Assembly: GCA_964506685.1 (NCBI GenBank)
Contig: CAZDMQ010000005.1
Location: forward strand, 1-64,000
Source of the DNA: UBA5336 sp964506685
GTDB lineage: Bacteria > Pseudomonadota > Alphaproteobacteria > Caulobacterales > Hyphomonadaceae
Direction of reading: 5' to 3'
DNA: 64,000 bases
Within the stretch, counting starts at the first letter, position 1. Every line of letters begins with the position of its first letter. Position numbers and translations under genes: made by a program. The notes under the pieces were generated by a model. That model saw only the letters and a list, made by a program, of their open reading frames with translations, had not been told where the DNA came from and made no database searches. Shown here piece after piece: positions 16,763-25,018 of this stretch.

Positions 16763-17344
16763 CTATTCCTCCGCTGGGGTCCAGCCCTCCGGCGGGGTCT
16801 GATCGGTCTCTTTCAGCAGGGCGAGCGTGTAGCTGGCTTCAGTGGCGGCGGCATTCAGGGCCGCGCGGGCCTCGGGCGTGATCTCGGGCGTCCGCGCGAG
16901 CATCCAGAGAAAGCGGCCGGACGGTTCACCGACAAGGGCATGCTCATAGGCCTTATCGACGTAAACCACCCAGTAATTGCCCTGACCGCGCGGCAGCGGG
17001 ATTGGCGCGAAGTTCACGAACAGGCGGGCGCCGTCCGAGCCGGGGATGACCTCCCCGGTCGTCGTGGCCACCTTCGGTTCGCCATTCGCAGTGCCCCAGC
17101 GGCAGGTGTTCACCACATCGATCCGGCCATCGCCGGTGGGCGTGTACTCGGCCGTCACGCCCTCGCAATCGGTCTGGAAACTGTTGGGATAGCGGGCAAT
17201 CTCGTACCACAGCCCGGCATAGCGTCCGATGTCGAGGCGTTCGACTGCCTCCAGCGGCGGGGCATCTTCATCACGCCCTGACGGCCCGCCCATGCAGGCG
17301 GCAAGAAAGAGGAGTCCAAACAGCGCTCCGGGGACCAGTCTCAT
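16763..17344 (-). CDS. Lipocalin family outer-membrane lipoprotein (Blc-like)
   Basis: A 193-residue lipoprotein. The signal MRLVPGALFGLLFLAAC gives a lipidated Cys17. The mature protein begins with the lipocalin motif DIGRYAGLWYEIARYPNSFQ, then TAEYTPTGDGRIDVVNTCRW, and ends in the WMLARTP region conserved in bacterial lipocalins. These bind lipids or fatty acids at the outer membrane. GGAG lies six bases before the ATG at 17344. Neighbouring genes for unsaturated fatty-acid oxidation on both sides make a lipid-handling role plausible but unproven. Confidence 0.92.
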   Translation of the reverse strand: MRLVPGALFGLLFLAACMGGPSGRDEDAPPLEAVERLDIGRYAGLWYEIARYPNSFQTDCEGVTAEYTPTGDGRIDVVNTCRWGTANGEPKVATTTGEVIPGSDGARLFVNFAPIPLPRGQGNYWVVYVDKAYEHALVGEPSGRFLWMLARTPEITPEARAALNAAATEASYTLALLKETDQTPPEGWTPAEE

Positions 17345-17510
17345 CACAAACTCCAGTCGAAGATCAGCAGGATCGGGATACCCGGAAAAAGCCGCGACTG
17401 CACGCCCCGATAGGGGTGCGCATGACCGGCGCGGGTGGCACCGCTCATGCGAGCAGACTGCGTCCGGCGAAACGTGCCGGTTGCCATCCGACACGTGCGG
17501 CCGACGCTTA

Positions 17511-18428
17511 CTAGACCGTCCGCTTGGCGCGATCCTTCTCATTGGTCGCCTGGATCGCGTCCTTCGCGGCCTGCCACTCGGCATCGCCCCAGGCCATGAG
17601 ACTGGAGAAGTTGCCGCCAGAGGCATTGTACATGCCGCCATCGATGGCGATGGTCTGGCCGTTGAGATATTCCGCCCCCGGCGCCATCAACAGGACGGCG
17701 AGATTGACGAGTTCGTGCATCTGGCCGACCCGGCCCATGGGATTGCCTTTTCCACTGGCGCTGCCGTCCTCGAGGTTCTCGCCGCCATTGCTGGAGTTCG
17801 GCGACAGGCGCGCCCAGGCGCCCTCGGTCGGGAACGGGCCCGGCGCGATCGCGTTGAAGCGCAGCCCGTAGCGGCCCCACTCCACCGCCAGCGACTGGGT
17901 CATGACATTCAGCCCCGCCTTGGACATGGCGCTGGGCACGGTGAACGGCCCGCCATTCCACACCCAGGTCGTCAGGATCGAGCAGACCGAGCCCCGGTCG
18001 CCGGCCTTGATCCAGCGCGTGCCGACGTCGTGGGTCATGTAGAAACTGCCCCGGAAGACAATGTTCGCAATGGCGTCGAAGCCGCGCACGGACAGGTCTT
18101 CGGTGCGGGAGATGAAATTGCCGGCGGCATTGTTGACGAGGCCGGTGAGGGGGCCGTGCTTGGCCCAGATCTCGTCGTTCATGGCCGAAATGGCGTCGGG
18201 CACGCGAATGTCGCAGGTGTGCGGCACGACCGTTCCGCCATGCCGGTCCATGAGCGTCTTCGCTGTTTCCTCGAGAACGCCGCCGCGCCGGCCGCAGATG
18301 TGCACGTCTGCGCCGAGCTTGAGAAAGCCTTCCGCCATCTCCTTGCCGAGTCCGGTACCCCCACCGGTCACCAGGACCCGCTCGTCCTTCATGAGCCCGT
18401 CCCGGTACATGAGTTTCGACGTATCCAT
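17511..18428 (-). CDS. SDR family oxidoreductase, 2,4-dienoyl-CoA reductase-like
   Basis: A 305-residue short-chain dehydrogenase. The cofactor loop is VLVTGGGTGLGKEMAEGF, followed by NNAAGNFISRTEDLS. The usual Tyr-xxx-Lys catalytic pair is changed to SAMSKAG, so the tyrosine is absent, while PFTVPSAMSKAGLNVMTQSL and GLRFNAIAPGPFPTEGAWARL closely resemble mitochondrial/peroxisomal 2,4-dienoyl-CoA reductases, which also lack it (described as separate blocks). That suggests NADPH-dependent reduction of dienoyl-CoA during oxidation of unsaturated fatty acids. AGGAGG precedes the ATG at 18428. It is divergent from the DUF2147 gene with 62 bases between. Confidence 0.88.
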   Translation of the reverse strand: MDTSKLMYRDGLMKDERVLVTGGGTGLGKEMAEGFLKLGADVHICGRRGGVLEETAKTLMDRHGGTVVPHTCDIRVPDAISAMNDEIWAKHGPLTGLVNNAAGNFISRTEDLSVRGFDAIANIVFRGSFYMTHDVGTRWIKAGDRGSVCSILTTWVWNGGPFTVPSAMSKAGLNVMTQSLAVEWGRYGLRFNAIAPGPFPTEGAWARLSPNSSNGGENLEDGSASGKGNPMGRVGQMHELVNLAVLLMAPGAEYLNGQTIAIDGGMYNASGGNFSSLMAWGDAEWQAAKDAIQATNEKDRAKRTV

Positions 18429-18490
18429 GCGTTGCCTCCTGTTCAGTTTGTTTTCAGCAAAGATAGAGCGAAAGAGGCAGGAGACCCAGC

Positions 18491-18946
18491 ATGAAATTTG
18501 CAATCTTGTCCGGCCTGGCCGGGAGCCTTGTTGCCATCGGCGCAGCGGCCGATCCAAGTGATGTCTACGGCACCTGGCTGACCCAGTCGCGGACGGCGCA
18601 TGTCGAGATCGCGGACTGCGGCGACGGGACGCCCTGTGGGCGGGTCGTCTGGATCGACCCGGCATCGCTGGAGCCGGGCGTCACGCCGGAGACCGCCGTG
18701 GACCGCAACAATCCCGACCCCGAGCTGCGCGACCAGCCGGTCCTCGGCCTCACCCTGCTGGCCGGCTTCGAGCAGAAGCGCGAGGCATGGCGGGGCGGCA
18801 CGATCTATGACCCCGAAGCCGGCAAGAGCTATGGCTCCCGCCTCAGCCGCCGCGAGGACGGCAGGCTACAGGTGAAGGGCTGCATCGGCCCGATCTGCAA
18901 GACGCAGGTCTGGACGCCCGTGGCCCGGTCGGTCGCAGCAGACTGA
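18491..18946 (+). CDS. DUF2147 domain-containing exported protein
   Basis: A 151-residue protein with a signal peptide (MKFAILSGLAGSLVAIGAAA, cleavage near residue 20). The DUF2147 core runs from VYGTWLTQSRTAHVEIADC through CGRVVWID, GLTLLAGFEQ, WRGGTIYDPEAGKSYGSR and ends with LQVKGCIGPICKTQVW (shown as blocks). Four cysteines may form disulfides in the periplasm. The family is widespread in proteobacteria and its function is unknown. It stands alone between divergent and convergent neighbours. Confidence 0.9.
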   Translation: MKFAILSGLAGSLVAIGAAADPSDVYGTWLTQSRTAHVEIADCGDGTPCGRVVWIDPASLEPGVTPETAVDRNNPDPELRDQPVLGLTLLAGFEQKREAWRGGTIYDPEAGKSYGSRLSRREDGRLQVKGCIGPICKTQVWTPVARSVAAD

Positions 18947-19008
18947 GGATCCGGCGGTTGCGAGACGCACGCGCCGGCGCGCACGCCCGTCTGATATGCA
19001 GGCGCGGG

Positions 19009-19482
19009 TTACCTGCGGAAGGGCAGGCTCACCAGCCGCCACAGCACCCAGAGCGGCAGCACCACGGTCGCACCCGCCAGGGCCGGGCGCCAGAAGTTCC
19101 GGATCAGCCAGGTGCCGGCCGTCACGGTGTTGCGCACCAGCGTATCGACCGTGCTGGACACATCGACTTCCACCGTGCGCGGGTCGAAATTAACAGCCAT
19201 CACGACGAAACCGACGAGCACGCAGAGGATCGTCAGCCGGAGCCAGCCGAACACGCTGATACCGAACAGCCGCATGAGGACCGACCGGCGCCGGCGGCGC
19301 TTCGCGGGCGGGGCGTCAGCGGTGGTCGGCGGTGACAGGTCGGGTTCGCGCAGCCGGGCGACGTGCCCGGCCGGCTGTCCGGCCGTGGCGGTATCGTTCG
19401 CCGGTTCCAGTCGCTGCGCCTGGGCCACGTCATCTCTCCCTCGACGCAGGGAGGTAAGGGCGGTGGCGAGACGCTGCAACAT
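19009..19482 (-). CDS. Hypothetical membrane protein, possibly DUF6460-like
   Basis: A 157-residue protein with a charged, proline-containing N-terminal half, an Arg/Lys patch (AKRRRRRS), then a transmembrane segment LRLTILCVLVGFVVMAV near residues 80-97 and a second hydrophobic stretch AGATVVLPLWVLWRLV near the C-terminus. The middle (FDPRTVEVDVSSTVDTLVRNTV) is reminiscent of small alphaproteobacterial membrane proteins annotated DUF6460; that match is from memory and uncertain. It lies 81 bases before the stop of neither gene's frame and just downstream of the smaller MscS gene on the same strand. Function unknown. Confidence 0.6.
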   Translation of the reverse strand: MLQRLATALTSLRRGRDDVAQAQRLEPANDTATAGQPAGHVARLREPDLSPPTTADAPPAKRRRRRSVLMRLFGISVFGWLRLTILCVLVGFVVMAVNFDPRTVEVDVSSTVDTLVRNTVTAGTWLIRNFWRPALAGATVVLPLWVLWRLVSLPFRR

Positions 19483-19563
19483 CGGTGGGCAGACCCTGAC
19501 GAAAGCTTAAGGCGAGCGGCGGGCCTGCCCGTGACCCCGCCGACCCTGCCAGAAGACCCGCAG

Positions 19564-20394
19564 TCAGGCCACCTTCACGGGCGTCTTCTGCACCATTGTC
19601 GTGTGCGGATAGGGGATCGAGATGCCCTCGCTGTCGAAGGCCGCCTTTACCGCCTTGATGAGGTCGAACTTCACGTTCCAGTAGTCGGCCGCAGCGACCC
19701 ATGAGCGCGTGGTGATATCCACGGAGCTGTCGCCGAGATTGGTCACCCGAACGAAGGGCGCTGGATCTGCCAGGATGCGGCTGTCCGCCTTGACGAGACG
19801 CTCGACGATTCCGATCGCCTTGTCCATGTCATCCTCGTAATCGATGCCGAAATCGACATCCACACGGCGCAACTCATAGCCCGAATAATTCTTGATCACG
19901 CCCGATATGGCCTGGCTGTTGGGGACCAGGATCTTCACGTTGTCGACCGTGGCGAGCACAGTCTGGAAGAGGTTGATGTCCTTGACCGAACCGGCCACGC
20001 CCGCCGTCTCGACATAGTCGCCGAGCTTGTAGGGCCGGAACACCATGATCATCACGCCGGAGGCGATATTGCCCAGCGCCCCCTGCATCGACAGGCCGAT
20101 GGCCAGGGTCAGCGCACCGAGAATGGCCACGAAGCTCGTCGCCTGGACGCCGAACACCTGCAGCGCCGCTATGAACACCGCCGCCGTGATCGCCCAGCGG
20201 ACAATCGAGCCGAAGAAATTGCCCAGCGTGTCGTCGATGGTTTCCCGCTTCAGCGCCTGGGTCCGGACAAGGTTGCCGAGCCAGCTGGCGATCCGCAGGC
20301 CGATGATGATGACGACCAGCGCACCGGCGGCCTTGATGGCGCCGCTGATGATCAGATCGCCGTATTGTTCCCAGATTTCCGTCGCACTTGGCAT
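19564..20394 (-). CDS. Small-conductance mechanosensitive channel, MscS family
   Basis: A 276-residue MscS-type channel with three predicted membrane helices. TM3 and the following beta domain are clear: TSFVAILGALTLAIGLSMQGALGN, then IMVFRPYKLGDYVE and VLVPNSQAISGVIKNYS-type segments (NVKILVPNSQAI). Such channels open under membrane tension and release solutes on osmotic downshift. Length is close to E. coli MscS. Its ATG at 20394 lies one base after the stop of the longer MscS gene upstream, so the pair is translationally coupled. Confidence 0.93.
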   Translation of the reverse strand: MPSATEIWEQYGDLIISGAIKAAGALVVIIIGLRIASWLGNLVRTQALKRETIDDTLGNFFGSIVRWAITAAVFIAALQVFGVQATSFVAILGALTLAIGLSMQGALGNIASGVMIMVFRPYKLGDYVETAGVAGSVKDINLFQTVLATVDNVKILVPNSQAISGVIKNYSGYELRRVDVDFGIDYEDDMDKAIGIVERLVKADSRILADPAPFVRVTNLGDSSVDITTRSWVAAADYWNVKFDLIKAVKAAFDSEGISIPYPHTTMVQKTPVKVA

Positions 20395-20395
20395 G

Positions 20396-21574
20396 TCATG
20401 ACTCCTCTTCAGGTTGAACCGCGGCAGGCCTGCGCGTCATAGCCTCATCATGTGACAGGGATTTCACATGCGCGGCCCGCTCGTCTTGCTGCACCTGGTA
20501 TTCCACCTGCTGCGGATAGGGGATCGTGATTCCTTTGGCATCGAAAGCGCGTTTCACGGCCAGGATACAGGCCGATCGGGCATCGAGAAACTCTGTCGTC
20601 GCGATCCAGGGCCGGGCCCGCAGGGTGACGCTGTAGGCCGCCAGCGCATGCACCCCCGTCCAGAGATCATGCTTGGCGAGTACCCGCGGCACCGTGCGCA
20701 GGGCGGCCTGCATCACCGCCAGCGCCGCGTCGGTGTCGTCCTCGTAGGACACGTCGAAATAGAGATCGAGGCGGCGGCGCGGGGTCTTGGTGGCGTTGAT
20801 GATGGTTTCAGCCCAGGCCCGGTCGTTCGGCACGGTGACGGTGCGGTTCTGGACATCCTTGAGCGTGGTCTGGAACGGCGAGATGTCCACGATCTCACCC
20901 TCGACGCCTGTGATCTCGACCCAGTCGCCGATCCGGTAGGGCCGGAACACCGCCAGCATCACACCGGCGGCGACGCCCTTGAGCAGGTCCTGCAGGGACA
21001 GGGCGATGGCGAGGCCGACCGCGCCGAGAACGGCGATCAGCGAGGCGGACTGGAAGCCGAACTGCTGCAGCGCCAGGATCACGGTCAGGATTACCAGGGC
21101 ATATTTCAGCACCGTCGCGAGAAAGTTGAAAAGGGTCGCATCGCCCCGGTGCCCCCGACTGGCCCGCTCGCCGAAACTCCGCACCGCTGCAGCGACCCAG
21201 CTTGCCGCAACGATGCCGGCGACCGCTATGACCGCAGCGCCGAGGGCGGCCGAGCCATAGCTTGTGACCAGCGCCGACACGTCGAACCCGACCAGCGCCG
21301 AGGCCGGGACCAGGAACACACCGAGGACCAGGAGTTGCGACAGCGACGCGCCGAGGTCCCAGGGCGAGCCCTCGAACGCCTCGTCGCTGGCATAGGCGCG
21401 CCGGCCGATCCGCCGGATCGCGAGCTTCATCGCGCGGGCCGCCAACAGCGCCACAACCAGCAGCAGGCCGAGTTTCAGGCCCGTCCAGGCATAGGGCGCC
21501 GAGGCGCGGAGCCAGTCGGGCAGGTCCGGGCGTGCGAGCAGGGCCTGCAGCGGCCAGTCGATGATCGTATCCAT
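20396..21574 (-). CDS. Larger MscS family mechanosensitive channel
   Basis: A 392-residue MscS homologue with additional N-terminal membrane helices (LGLLLVVALLAARAMKLAI, LLVLGVFLVPASALVGF, AAVIAVAGIVAASWVAA) before the conserved pore helix SLIAVLGAVGLAIALSLQDLLKG and the beta domain VFRPYRIGDWVEITGVEGE. AGGAGG lies just upstream of the ATG at 21574. It is the first gene of a two-gene MscS operon; the paralogue follows after one base. The tail is acidic and ends PEEES. Two unlike MscS channels cotranscribed suggests a mixed response to osmotic stress, but heteromer formation is speculative. Confidence 0.93.
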   Translation of the reverse strand: MDTIIDWPLQALLARPDLPDWLRASAPYAWTGLKLGLLLVVALLAARAMKLAIRRIGRRAYASDEAFEGSPWDLGASLSQLLVLGVFLVPASALVGFDVSALVTSYGSAALGAAVIAVAGIVAASWVAAAVRSFGERASRGHRGDATLFNFLATVLKYALVILTVILALQQFGFQSASLIAVLGAVGLAIALSLQDLLKGVAAGVMLAVFRPYRIGDWVEITGVEGEIVDISPFQTTLKDVQNRTVTVPNDRAWAETIINATKTPRRRLDLYFDVSYEDDTDAALAVMQAALRTVPRVLAKHDLWTGVHALAAYSVTLRARPWIATTEFLDARSACILAVKRAFDAKGITIPYPQQVEYQVQQDERAAHVKSLSHDEAMTRRPAAVQPEEES

Positions 21575-21582
21575 GCCCCCTC

Positions 21583-21720
21583 CTAGTCCATGCCGCGTCG
21601 CCACCGCAACGTGGCCGCGCCCGCGCCGGCAGGGCCAGGGTGCAGGTCCGGCGTCGGGCTGGGCGCCAGGTCCGGCGTCAAGTCCGGCGTCAGGGCCAAT
21701 TTCTGCAAGGCCTCTTCCAA
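21583..21720 (-). CDS. Possible 45-codon leader ORF before the MscS operon
   Basis: On the minus strand a TTG at 21720 follows a GGGGAGG ribosome-like site (21724-21730) and opens a 45-codon frame rich in Thr-Pro-Asp-Leu repeats, ending in TAG eight bases before the mscS start, next to its own AGGAGG. The upstream TATACT (21735-21740) could be the promoter. The short spacing between ribosome site and TTG and the repetitive product make this doubtful. It is listed because the arrangement would allow translational coupling. Confidence 0.2.
   Translation of the reverse strand: MEEALQKLALTPDLTPDLAPSPTPDLHPGPAGAGAATLRWRRGMD
21644..21691. repeat. Three 12-base direct repeats in the mscS-trcR spacer
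   Basis: AGGTCCGGCGTC (21644-21655), AGGTCCGGCGTC (21668-21679) and AAGTCCGGCGTC (21680-21691) start 24 and 12 bases apart. They could be binding sites or simple slippage; on the minus strand they would encode Thr-Pro-Asp-Leu units of the doubtful leader ORF. Confidence 0.75.
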
Positions 21721-21774
21721 ATTCCTCCCCGCCCAGTATATCAAAGGAACGAACGCGGTCTTGACGACGCCTCG

Positions 21775-21801
21775 CCGCCCGGCACCCCCAGTGCCGGGCG
21801 G
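21775..21801 (+). terminator. GC-rich hairpin upstream of trcR
   Basis: CCGCCCGGCAC at 21775-21785 pairs with GTGCCGGGCGG at 21791-21801 across a five-base loop and is followed by GTTTCGTT. It resembles an intrinsic terminator or attenuator on the plus strand, about 100 bases before trcR. No gene that it could terminate is visible on that strand, so an attenuation or small-RNA role is possible. Confidence 0.4.
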
Positions 21802-21904
21802 GTTTCGTTGAGGCACCGGTGTCGGCGGCCCGGATCCACGAACCAGGGCCCAGCCCCCATGACCCATGACGCCAATGCGGGCAGGGCGACGAAAGGAAAA
21901 TGAT

Positions 21905-22585
21905 ATGGCTGAAATCCTGATGCCGAAAGCCACGGCGATCTGGCTGATCGACAACACGACGCTGAGCTTTGAGCAGATTGCGGACTTCTGCGGGCTGCAT
22001 CACCTCGAGGTGAAGGGCATTGCCGACGGCGATGTCGCCGAAAACATGCGCGGCATCGATCCCATCGCCGGCGGCATGCTCACCCGGGCAGAGATCCGGG
22101 CCGGCGAGGCCGACGCGGATTACCGGCTGAAGCTGCAGACCTCGCCCGTGGACAATATTCCCCAGCCGAAGCGCAAGGGGGCCCGGTATACCCCGGTCAT
22201 CCGGCGTGCGGACAAGCCGAATGCGGTCGCCTGGTTCATCCGCTACCACCCCGAGGTCACCGATGCCCAGCTCGGCAAACTGATCGGCACCACCAAGACG
22301 ACCATCAATGCGGTCCGCGACAAGAGCCACTGGAACAGCCAGAACATCCGTCCCGTCGACCCGGTCACCCTCGGGCTGTGTTCACAGATCGAACTGGACG
22401 AGGTGATCACCATGGCCGCCGAGAAGCGCCGGGCCATGGAGGCCCGGCAGGCCGAAGCGGATGCAGGACCGGGACTGAAACCGATGGAGCAGACCACCGC
22501 TCGGGGCGTCGAGGGCGAAACCAGCGAAGAGGCCGGCGACAGGGGGCTGTCGGTTGATGACGTCTTCAAGGACTTTCTCGGCTGA
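21905..22585 (+). CDS. trcR: Cell cycle transcriptional regulator TrcR (DUF1013)
   Basis: A 226-residue DUF1013 protein, nearly restricted to alphaproteobacteria. The opening AEILMPKATAIWLIDNTTLSFEQIADFCGLHHLEV and the helix-turn-helix-like TDAQLGKLIGTTKTTINAVRDKSHWNS (given in part) are strongly conserved. In Caulobacter-group bacteria the family has been named TrcR and linked to cell-cycle transcription with RNA polymerase; I infer the same role here. AAAGGAAAA precedes the ATG at 21905. The C-terminal tail (from about residue 175) is acidic and variable. It lies 80 bases before the ClpP paralogue. Confidence 0.93.
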   Translation: MAEILMPKATAIWLIDNTTLSFEQIADFCGLHHLEVKGIADGDVAENMRGIDPIAGGMLTRAEIRAGEADADYRLKLQTSPVDNIPQPKRKGARYTPVIRRADKPNAVAWFIRYHPEVTDAQLGKLIGTTKTTINAVRDKSHWNSQNIRPVDPVTLGLCSQIELDEVITMAAEKRRAMEARQAEADAGPGLKPMEQTTARGVEGETSEEAGDRGLSVDDVFKDFLG

Positions 22586-22665
22586 GGTTGCATCCTGCCT
22601 GAGCTGCCGGTCTTGACCCCCCGCCCGGCGCCCCTCACTTGTGTTCCATGTGCTCTGGAGATCCC

Positions 22666-23256
22666 ATGACCCGGCTTGACGACGACCCTTCCAATATTGC
22701 CGCGAGCGAGCCCAACAGCTTTCTCGAACAGGCCCTTTTCAATGCCCGCACGATCATGCTGACAGGCGGTGTCGACGACCGCCAGGCGCGGCGGGTCTGC
22801 GAAAGGCTGCTGGCGCTGGCCTCCGAAAGCGCCGAGCCGATCCTGCTGGTGATCTCCTCCCCTGGTGGCCATGTCGAATCCGGCGACATGATCCACGACA
22901 TGATCAAGTTCGTCGAGGCCCCGGTGAAGGTGCTCGGCTCGGGCTGGGTGGCCAGTGCCGGTGCGCTGATCTACGCGGCGGCGAAGCTGGAGAACCGCTA
23001 CGCCCTGCCGAACACCCGTTTCCTGCTGCATGAACCGCGTGGCGGGGTGGGCGGCCAGGCCACCGATGTCGAGATCCAGGCGCGCGAGATCATCAAGATG
23101 CGCGGCCGGCTGCACCAGATCTTTGCCGATGCCACCGGCCAGCCGCTGGAAAAGATCAAGGAAGACACAGATCGCGATTTCTGGATGAGTGCAAGCGAAG
23201 CCATGGACTACGGCCTCGTCGGCAAAATCATTACACACAAGAGCGAGATTGCTTGA
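22666..23256 (+). CDS. ClpP-family serine protease subunit (paralogue)
   Basis: A 196-residue ClpP homologue. The catalytic serine is in the ASAGAL stretch of GSGWVASAGALIYAAAK, the histidine in RFLLHEPRGGVGGQATD and the aspartate region in EDTDRDFWMSASEA, so the triad looks intact. ISSPGGHVESGDMIHDMI is the handle entry. The sequence differs from standard housekeeping ClpP (for example ASAGAL instead of ASMGA), and no clpX or clpA lies nearby. It is therefore more likely a secondary ClpP such as those that form mixed or alternative barrels. GGAG precedes the ATG at 22666. Confidence 0.9.
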   Translation: MTRLDDDPSNIAASEPNSFLEQALFNARTIMLTGGVDDRQARRVCERLLALASESAEPILLVISSPGGHVESGDMIHDMIKFVEAPVKVLGSGWVASAGALIYAAAKLENRYALPNTRFLLHEPRGGVGGQATDVEIQAREIIKMRGRLHQIFADATGQPLEKIKEDTDRDFWMSASEAMDYGLVGKIITHKSEIA

Positions 23257-23333
23257 TTGTGGAAAGCAGTTTGTTTTCCAGTCGGTAACCTCTGACGGGC
23301 ATAGGCTTGATCTGACAGGATCCGGAAAAAGCC

Positions 23334-24959
23334 ATGGCCGTGACATTCAGACAGCTCGCTGAACCCGTAGAACCGGTGCAGCCGCACCTGCGCCTTGCCG
23401 CCGTGCTCGCTCGATTCGAGGCCGATGCCGGTCTCGAGCTGTTGCCGGTCGTGTTTGGCCGTACACTGATGGGAACGCTGAGCCGGCGGGCGGTCTTCGA
23501 CCTCGCCGGCGCCGCTGTTCCCCGCGACCAGGTCGCCGATACCAGGATCAGCGCCCTGCTCGATGAAGCGCCGGCCACAGCCGATACGGAACTGAGGATT
23601 GGCGGCTTTTCCGTCCGCTCGGCCCGGGGCGACGGCAAGGCGCTGGCCGAGGGGGTCGTCGTTCTCGAGCGCGGCGCCTATGCCGGTGTGGTACGTCCGC
23701 GCACGCTGGCCCGCGCGCTTGCCGAGGAGAATGCACGCCGCGCCATGGCGCAGAAGGAGGCCGCTGGCAAGGTCGCTGCCTACCGGGCCCGGCAGGCGGA
23801 GAAGGCTGCGGAACAGGCGCACCTGCAGGCCGTGCTCGCGCACGAGCTGCGCACGCCGCTGAACGCTGCCCAGGCCAGTGCGGACATGCTCGCCCAGCAC
23901 ACCCGGACCCAGGACGGCAAGCTGCTCGCGCGGACGGTATCGGATGCCTGCCGCGCCCTCGACCGGCTGCTCGATGACATGATGGTGATGTCGCGCGCCG
24001 GTCTCGGCAACTTGCCGGTGCAGGCCGAACCCGTCTCGCTCAGGCGGCTGTCCGCCGAACTCGACAATCTGTGGCGCCCCCGTTGTGCCGAAAAGGGGCT
24101 GGGTCTGCGCGTCGTGACCGGCAAGCTTGCGGCCGAGCGGATCGAGGCCGACCCGGTCCGCCTGCGGCAGGTGCTGGACAATCTCCTGTCGAACGCGATC
24201 AAGTTCACCTCCGAGGGCGGCGTGGAGCTCTCCTTCTCCACCGAGGCAAACGGTGATGCGGTCACGCTCGCCATTGAGGTGTCGGACACCGGGCCGGGTC
24301 TGTCCGGTGACGATCTCGGACACGTTTTCAAGCCTTTCGAGCGCGCGGCAGGCGCGGCCGGCATGGACGGGAGCGGGCTCGGCCTCGCGGTGACCAAGGC
24401 TGTGCTGGACAGTCTGGGCGGGCAGATCGCCTATCGCACCGGCGAGGCGGGGGGCAGCGTCTTCTCGCTGACCATACCGGTCCGCAAGTCCGGCCCGCGG
24501 ATCGTGTCCGAGAACCGCCGCGCTGCAACCATGGGACGGTTCGAGGTGGGCGATGTGCTCCTGGTCGACGATCATGAGCCGAGCCGGCTCGTGCTCGCCC
24601 GCGCTCTGGTCGCGGCCGGCTGGAAGGTCGATGCCGTGGCGACCCTGTCCCAGGCCCTGCGCCGGTCCGCCCATAAGCCTTACCAGGTCATTCTCTGCGA
24701 TCTCCACCTCGCCGATGGCGACGGCACACAGATCCTCGAGGCCGTCCGCCGCAGTGAGGCGCACGATCCGGCGACCCCCGTCATCGCCGTGACCGCCGAT
24801 CGCAGCCCGGCCCGGCTCGAGGCCTGCGCAGCGGCCGGCTTCGATGCCATCTGGACCAAGCCGATCAATCCCAATGATGCGGTCATGGCCCTGGCCGACC
24901 TGATCATTACCCACAGCGCCCGGGACCGTCAGGACGTGCGCCGCGCCGCCTCGGCCTGA
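23334..24959 (+). CDS. Hybrid sensor histidine kinase/response regulator
   Basis: A 541-residue soluble hybrid kinase with no membrane segments. Residues 1-135 are an N-terminal region I cannot assign. A short coiled coil (about 128-165) leads to the dimerisation helix with phosphorylated H170 in VLAHELRTPLNAA, and then the ATPase domain with DNLLSNAIKF (N283, N287), DTGPGL and GSGLGLAVTK. From residue 405 a receiver domain follows: acidic pair in LLVDDHEPS, phospho-acceptor D456 in ILCDLHLADGDG, and the conserved Thr and Lys in VTAD and WTKPI. The signal is cytoplasmic and unknown. No cognate regulator is adjacent, so phosphotransfer to an unlinked partner is likely. Confidence 0.93.
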   Translation: MAVTFRQLAEPVEPVQPHLRLAAVLARFEADAGLELLPVVFGRTLMGTLSRRAVFDLAGAAVPRDQVADTRISALLDEAPATADTELRIGGFSVRSARGDGKALAEGVVVLERGAYAGVVRPRTLARALAEENARRAMAQKEAAGKVAAYRARQAEKAAEQAHLQAVLAHELRTPLNAAQASADMLAQHTRTQDGKLLARTVSDACRALDRLLDDMMVMSRAGLGNLPVQAEPVSLRRLSAELDNLWRPRCAEKGLGLRVVTGKLAAERIEADPVRLRQVLDNLLSNAIKFTSEGGVELSFSTEANGDAVTLAIEVSDTGPGLSGDDLGHVFKPFERAAGAAGMDGSGLGLAVTKAVLDSLGGQIAYRTGEAGGSVFSLTIPVRKSGPRIVSENRRAATMGRFEVGDVLLVDDHEPSRLVLARALVAAGWKVDAVATLSQALRRSAHKPYQVILCDLHLADGDGTQILEAVRRSEAHDPATPVIAVTADRSPARLEACAAAGFDAIWTKPINPNDAVMALADLIITHSARDRQDVRRAASA

Positions 24960-25018
24960 TCGGTTGCAGCCATCCCTGCGAGGGTCCAATGTCGGCCCGA
25001 CAGTCAAGGAGGCTCACC

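Larger units (their letters stand above)
21575..21904. other. 330-base intergenic region between the MscS operon and trcR
   Basis: This divergent spacer carries three copies of a 12-base unit (AGGTCCGGCGTC or AAGTCCGGCGTC) at 21644-21655, 21668-21679 and 21680-21691. It also has an AT-rich patch with TATACT on the minus strand (21735-21740) and a GC hairpin at 21775-21801. The promoters of both flanking genes must lie here. I see no RNA gene that I can name. Confidence 0.6.
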
